Made by a program: the position numbers and the translations under genes. From contig CANISA010000095.1 of NCBI GenBank assembly GCA_947470005.1, positions 1 through 6,217 of the forward strand: DNA of 6,217 nucleotides. Direction: 5' to 3'. Of the stretch, positions 4,873 through 6,217 are shown piece by piece. The notes below the pieces were generated by a model. The model ran no database searches. It was not told where the DNA came from and was given only the letters and a program-made list of their open reading frames with translations. This DNA is from Legionellaceae bacterium (lineage in GTDB: Bacteria; Pseudomonadota; Gammaproteobacteria; Legionellales; Legionellaceae). Within the stretch, counting starts at the first letter, position 1. Every line of letters starts with the position of its first letter.

Positions 4873-6217
4873 TTAAGACCTATTATCAATAATTTGTTGC
4901 ACAACGCTGGCATCCGCTAGGGTTGATATATCCCCAATGCCATCAAGATCATTACTAGCAATTTTACGTAAAATACGCCGCATAATTTTCCCTGAGCGTG
5001 TTTTAGGCAGCGAATCTGTCCATTGAATGCCTTCCAACGTAGCCAACGCGCCAATTTTTTCTCGTACGTGTTGAATTAACTCGTCTTTTAACGCGCGGCT
5101 AGGCTGAATCCCCATTTTTGTGCTCACAAACGCAAAAATACCTTCTCCCTTGATGGCATGAGGTATACCTACAACCGCCGCCTCGGCAACAGCGTGGTGG
5201 GACATGAGTGCACTTTCCAGTTCCTCGGTACCGATACGATGCCCTGAAACTTTGATCACGTCATCATTTCGACCCGTGATCCATAGATTACCGGCTTCAT
5301 CACGCGTGGCGCCATCTCCAGTTAAATAATACCCAGGAATAACGTTAAAATACGTGTCGATAAATCGCTGTCTATCACCATAAATAGTTTGCATCAGACC
5401 AGGCCAGGGTTGTTTGATGACTAACTGACCGGGTTGATTATCTAAAACAAGTTGACCATGATCATCTACAATTTCAGGTTTTATCCCAAAAAAAGGCCAA
5501 CCCGCCGAGCCAGGGACCAAGGGCGTAGCGCCTGGAAAAGCCGTAAGAAGGATTCCACCCGTTTCAGTTTGCCACCAGGTATTTACGATGGGGCATCGAC
5601 CTTCACCGACCACGTCATAATACCATTGCCACACGTCAGGATTGATGGGCTCTCCCACCGAGCCAAGTAGCCGAAGGCTTGTACGCGCAGTTTGTTTGAC
5701 CCATTCATCACCCTCGCGACGTAACGCACGGATGGCCGTGGGCGCTGTATATAAAACAGTAACGCCATGTTTATCAATGATCTCCCCATATCGCGCATGC
5801 GTTGGGTGACTGGGTATTCCCTCAAAAAGCAAGGTCGTCGTACCGTTTGCCAACGGGCCATACACTAAATAAGAATGCCCGGTGATCCACCCCACGTCTG
5901 CCGTGCACCAATAAATATCACCCTCCTGGCAATCAAAAACCGTGTGATGCGTCATCGCCGCGTAAACAAGATACCCCCCGGTGCCGTGCACCACGCCTTT
6001 CGGTTTACCCGTTGAACCAGAAGTATACAAAATAAACAGTGGATCAGCAGAATCCATGGGCTCAATCGGACAATCTGCACTGGCATTAGCCATCGCCTCG
6101 TGATACCAGATATCCCGCGTGTTATCCCATTCAATGGGGTTCCCTGTCCGTTTCACCACGATGACGTGTTTCACCGCAGGACAATCCACTAACGCATGAT
6201 CGCTGTTTTGTTTTAAA
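4873..6217 (-). CDS. acs: Acetyl-CoA synthetase, AMP-forming (N-terminus beyond right edge)
   Basis: The C-terminal 447 residues of Acs, which turns acetate, ATP and CoA into acetyl-CoA through acetyl-AMP. Visible motifs are the P-loop TSGSTGKPKG (5995-6024), DIYWCTADVGWITGHSY, GSVGEPINP, WWQTETGG (containing the tryptophan that in characterised Acs limits the pocket to acetate), YLTGDGATRDE, the hinge region TGRNDDVIKVSGHRIGTEE, and PKTRSGKIMRRILRKIA. The lysine of the last motif (codon 4987-4989) is the catalytic residue acetylated by Pat-type enzymes and restored by sirtuin deacetylases in other bacteria. The frame stays open to the window edge, with LKQNSDHAL before an in-frame GTG (6187-6189), so that GTG is not the start; about 200 residues are missing compared with the usual 650 or so. 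The retained W and the overall match favour Acs over propionyl-CoA synthetase. It converges with corA with no spacer. Confidence 0.95.
   Translation of the reverse strand, partial: LKQNSDHALVDCPAVKHVIVVKRTGNPIEWDNTRDIWYHEAMANASADCPIEPMDSADPLFILYTSGSTGKPKGVVHGTGGYLVYAAMTHHTVFDCQEGDIYWCTADVGWITGHSYLVYGPLANGTTTLLFEGIPSHPTHARYGEIIDKHGVTVLYTAPTAIRALRREGDEWVKQTARTSLRLLGSVGEPINPDVWQWYYDVVGEGRCPIVNTWWQTETGGILLTAFPGATPLVPGSAGWPFFGIKPEIVDDHGQLVLDNQPGQLVIKQPWPGLMQTIYGDRQRFIDTYFNVIPGYYLTGDGATRDEAGNLWITGRNDDVIKVSGHRIGTEELESALMSHHAVAEAAVVGIPHAIKGEGIFAFVSTKMGIQPSRALKDELIQHVREKIGALATLEGIQWTDSLPKTRSGKIMRRILRKIASNDLDGIGDISTLADASVVQQIIDNRS

Noticed and set aside
5452..6134. Several short open frames overlapping acs on both strands
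   Set aside because: They fall inside strongly conserved acyl-CoA synthetase sequence and read as random, arginine/proline-rich peptides.
4873..6189. Treating GTG at 6187-6189 as the start of a 438-residue acyl-CoA synthetase
   Set aside because: The frame remains open to the window edge and the residues before it (LKQNSDHAL) match the usual Acs sequence, so the gene is cut by the window and has no start here.
1..6217. Search by eye for CRISPR repeats, insertion sequences, tRNA genes, phage genes or a defence or secretion cluster
   Set aside because: No regularly spaced repeats, terminal inverted repeats, transposase motifs or tRNA-like folds were seen. All sizeable genes belong to well-known families, so I do not claim a new system.

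Overview
The window looks like bacterial chromosome with ordinary housekeeping and metabolic gene content, most likely from a gammaproteobacterium. The short homogentisate dioxygenase (415 residues), the WaaE/KdtX-type lipopolysaccharide glycosyltransferase and the moderate, slightly A+T-rich composition would suit a Legionellales-like organism. That placement is inference from protein character and was not checked by any search.

Layout from left to right. Positions 1-70 hold nothing I can identify. A DUF1993 (DinB-like fold) gene on the minus strand (71-580) starts with TTG. The gap between it and the next gene contains a decayed C-terminal piece of a YkuD-type L,D-transpeptidase (633-782, minus), which keeps the catalytic HGC motif but has no start. 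Next is yebC, a YebC/TACO1-family translation or regulatory factor (797-1534, minus, GTG start). It is divergent from a solitary hmgA (1608-2855, plus, GTG start), which has an extended -10 promoter and a strong ribosome binding site. A short hairpin separates hmgA from a convergent family 2 glycosyltransferase (2883-3665, minus). A 238-bp divergent spacer follows, with a candidate promoter for the glycosyltransferase. Then comes a CorA-family divalent cation transporter (3904-4872, plus). It runs directly into a convergent acetyl-CoA synthetase gene (4873 to the right edge, minus, N-terminus outside the window), and the two stop codons abut with no spacer.

Almost every gene faces its neighbours divergently or convergently, so these are mostly single-gene transcription units and not one pathway cluster. 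HmgA opens the homogentisate ring in tyrosine/phenylalanine breakdown, which finally yields fumarate and acetoacetate. Acs activates acetate to acetyl-CoA. Both feed central carbon metabolism, but nothing here links them in regulation. The glycosyltransferase belongs to envelope (LPS core) synthesis and CorA to Mg2+ homeostasis.

I found no CRISPR array, transposon, tRNA, rRNA, prophage or defence module, and no convincing undescribed system. The most notable items are the L,D-transpeptidase remnant, the zero-spacer convergent corA/acs stops, and the non-ATG starts with clear Shine-Dalgarno support.
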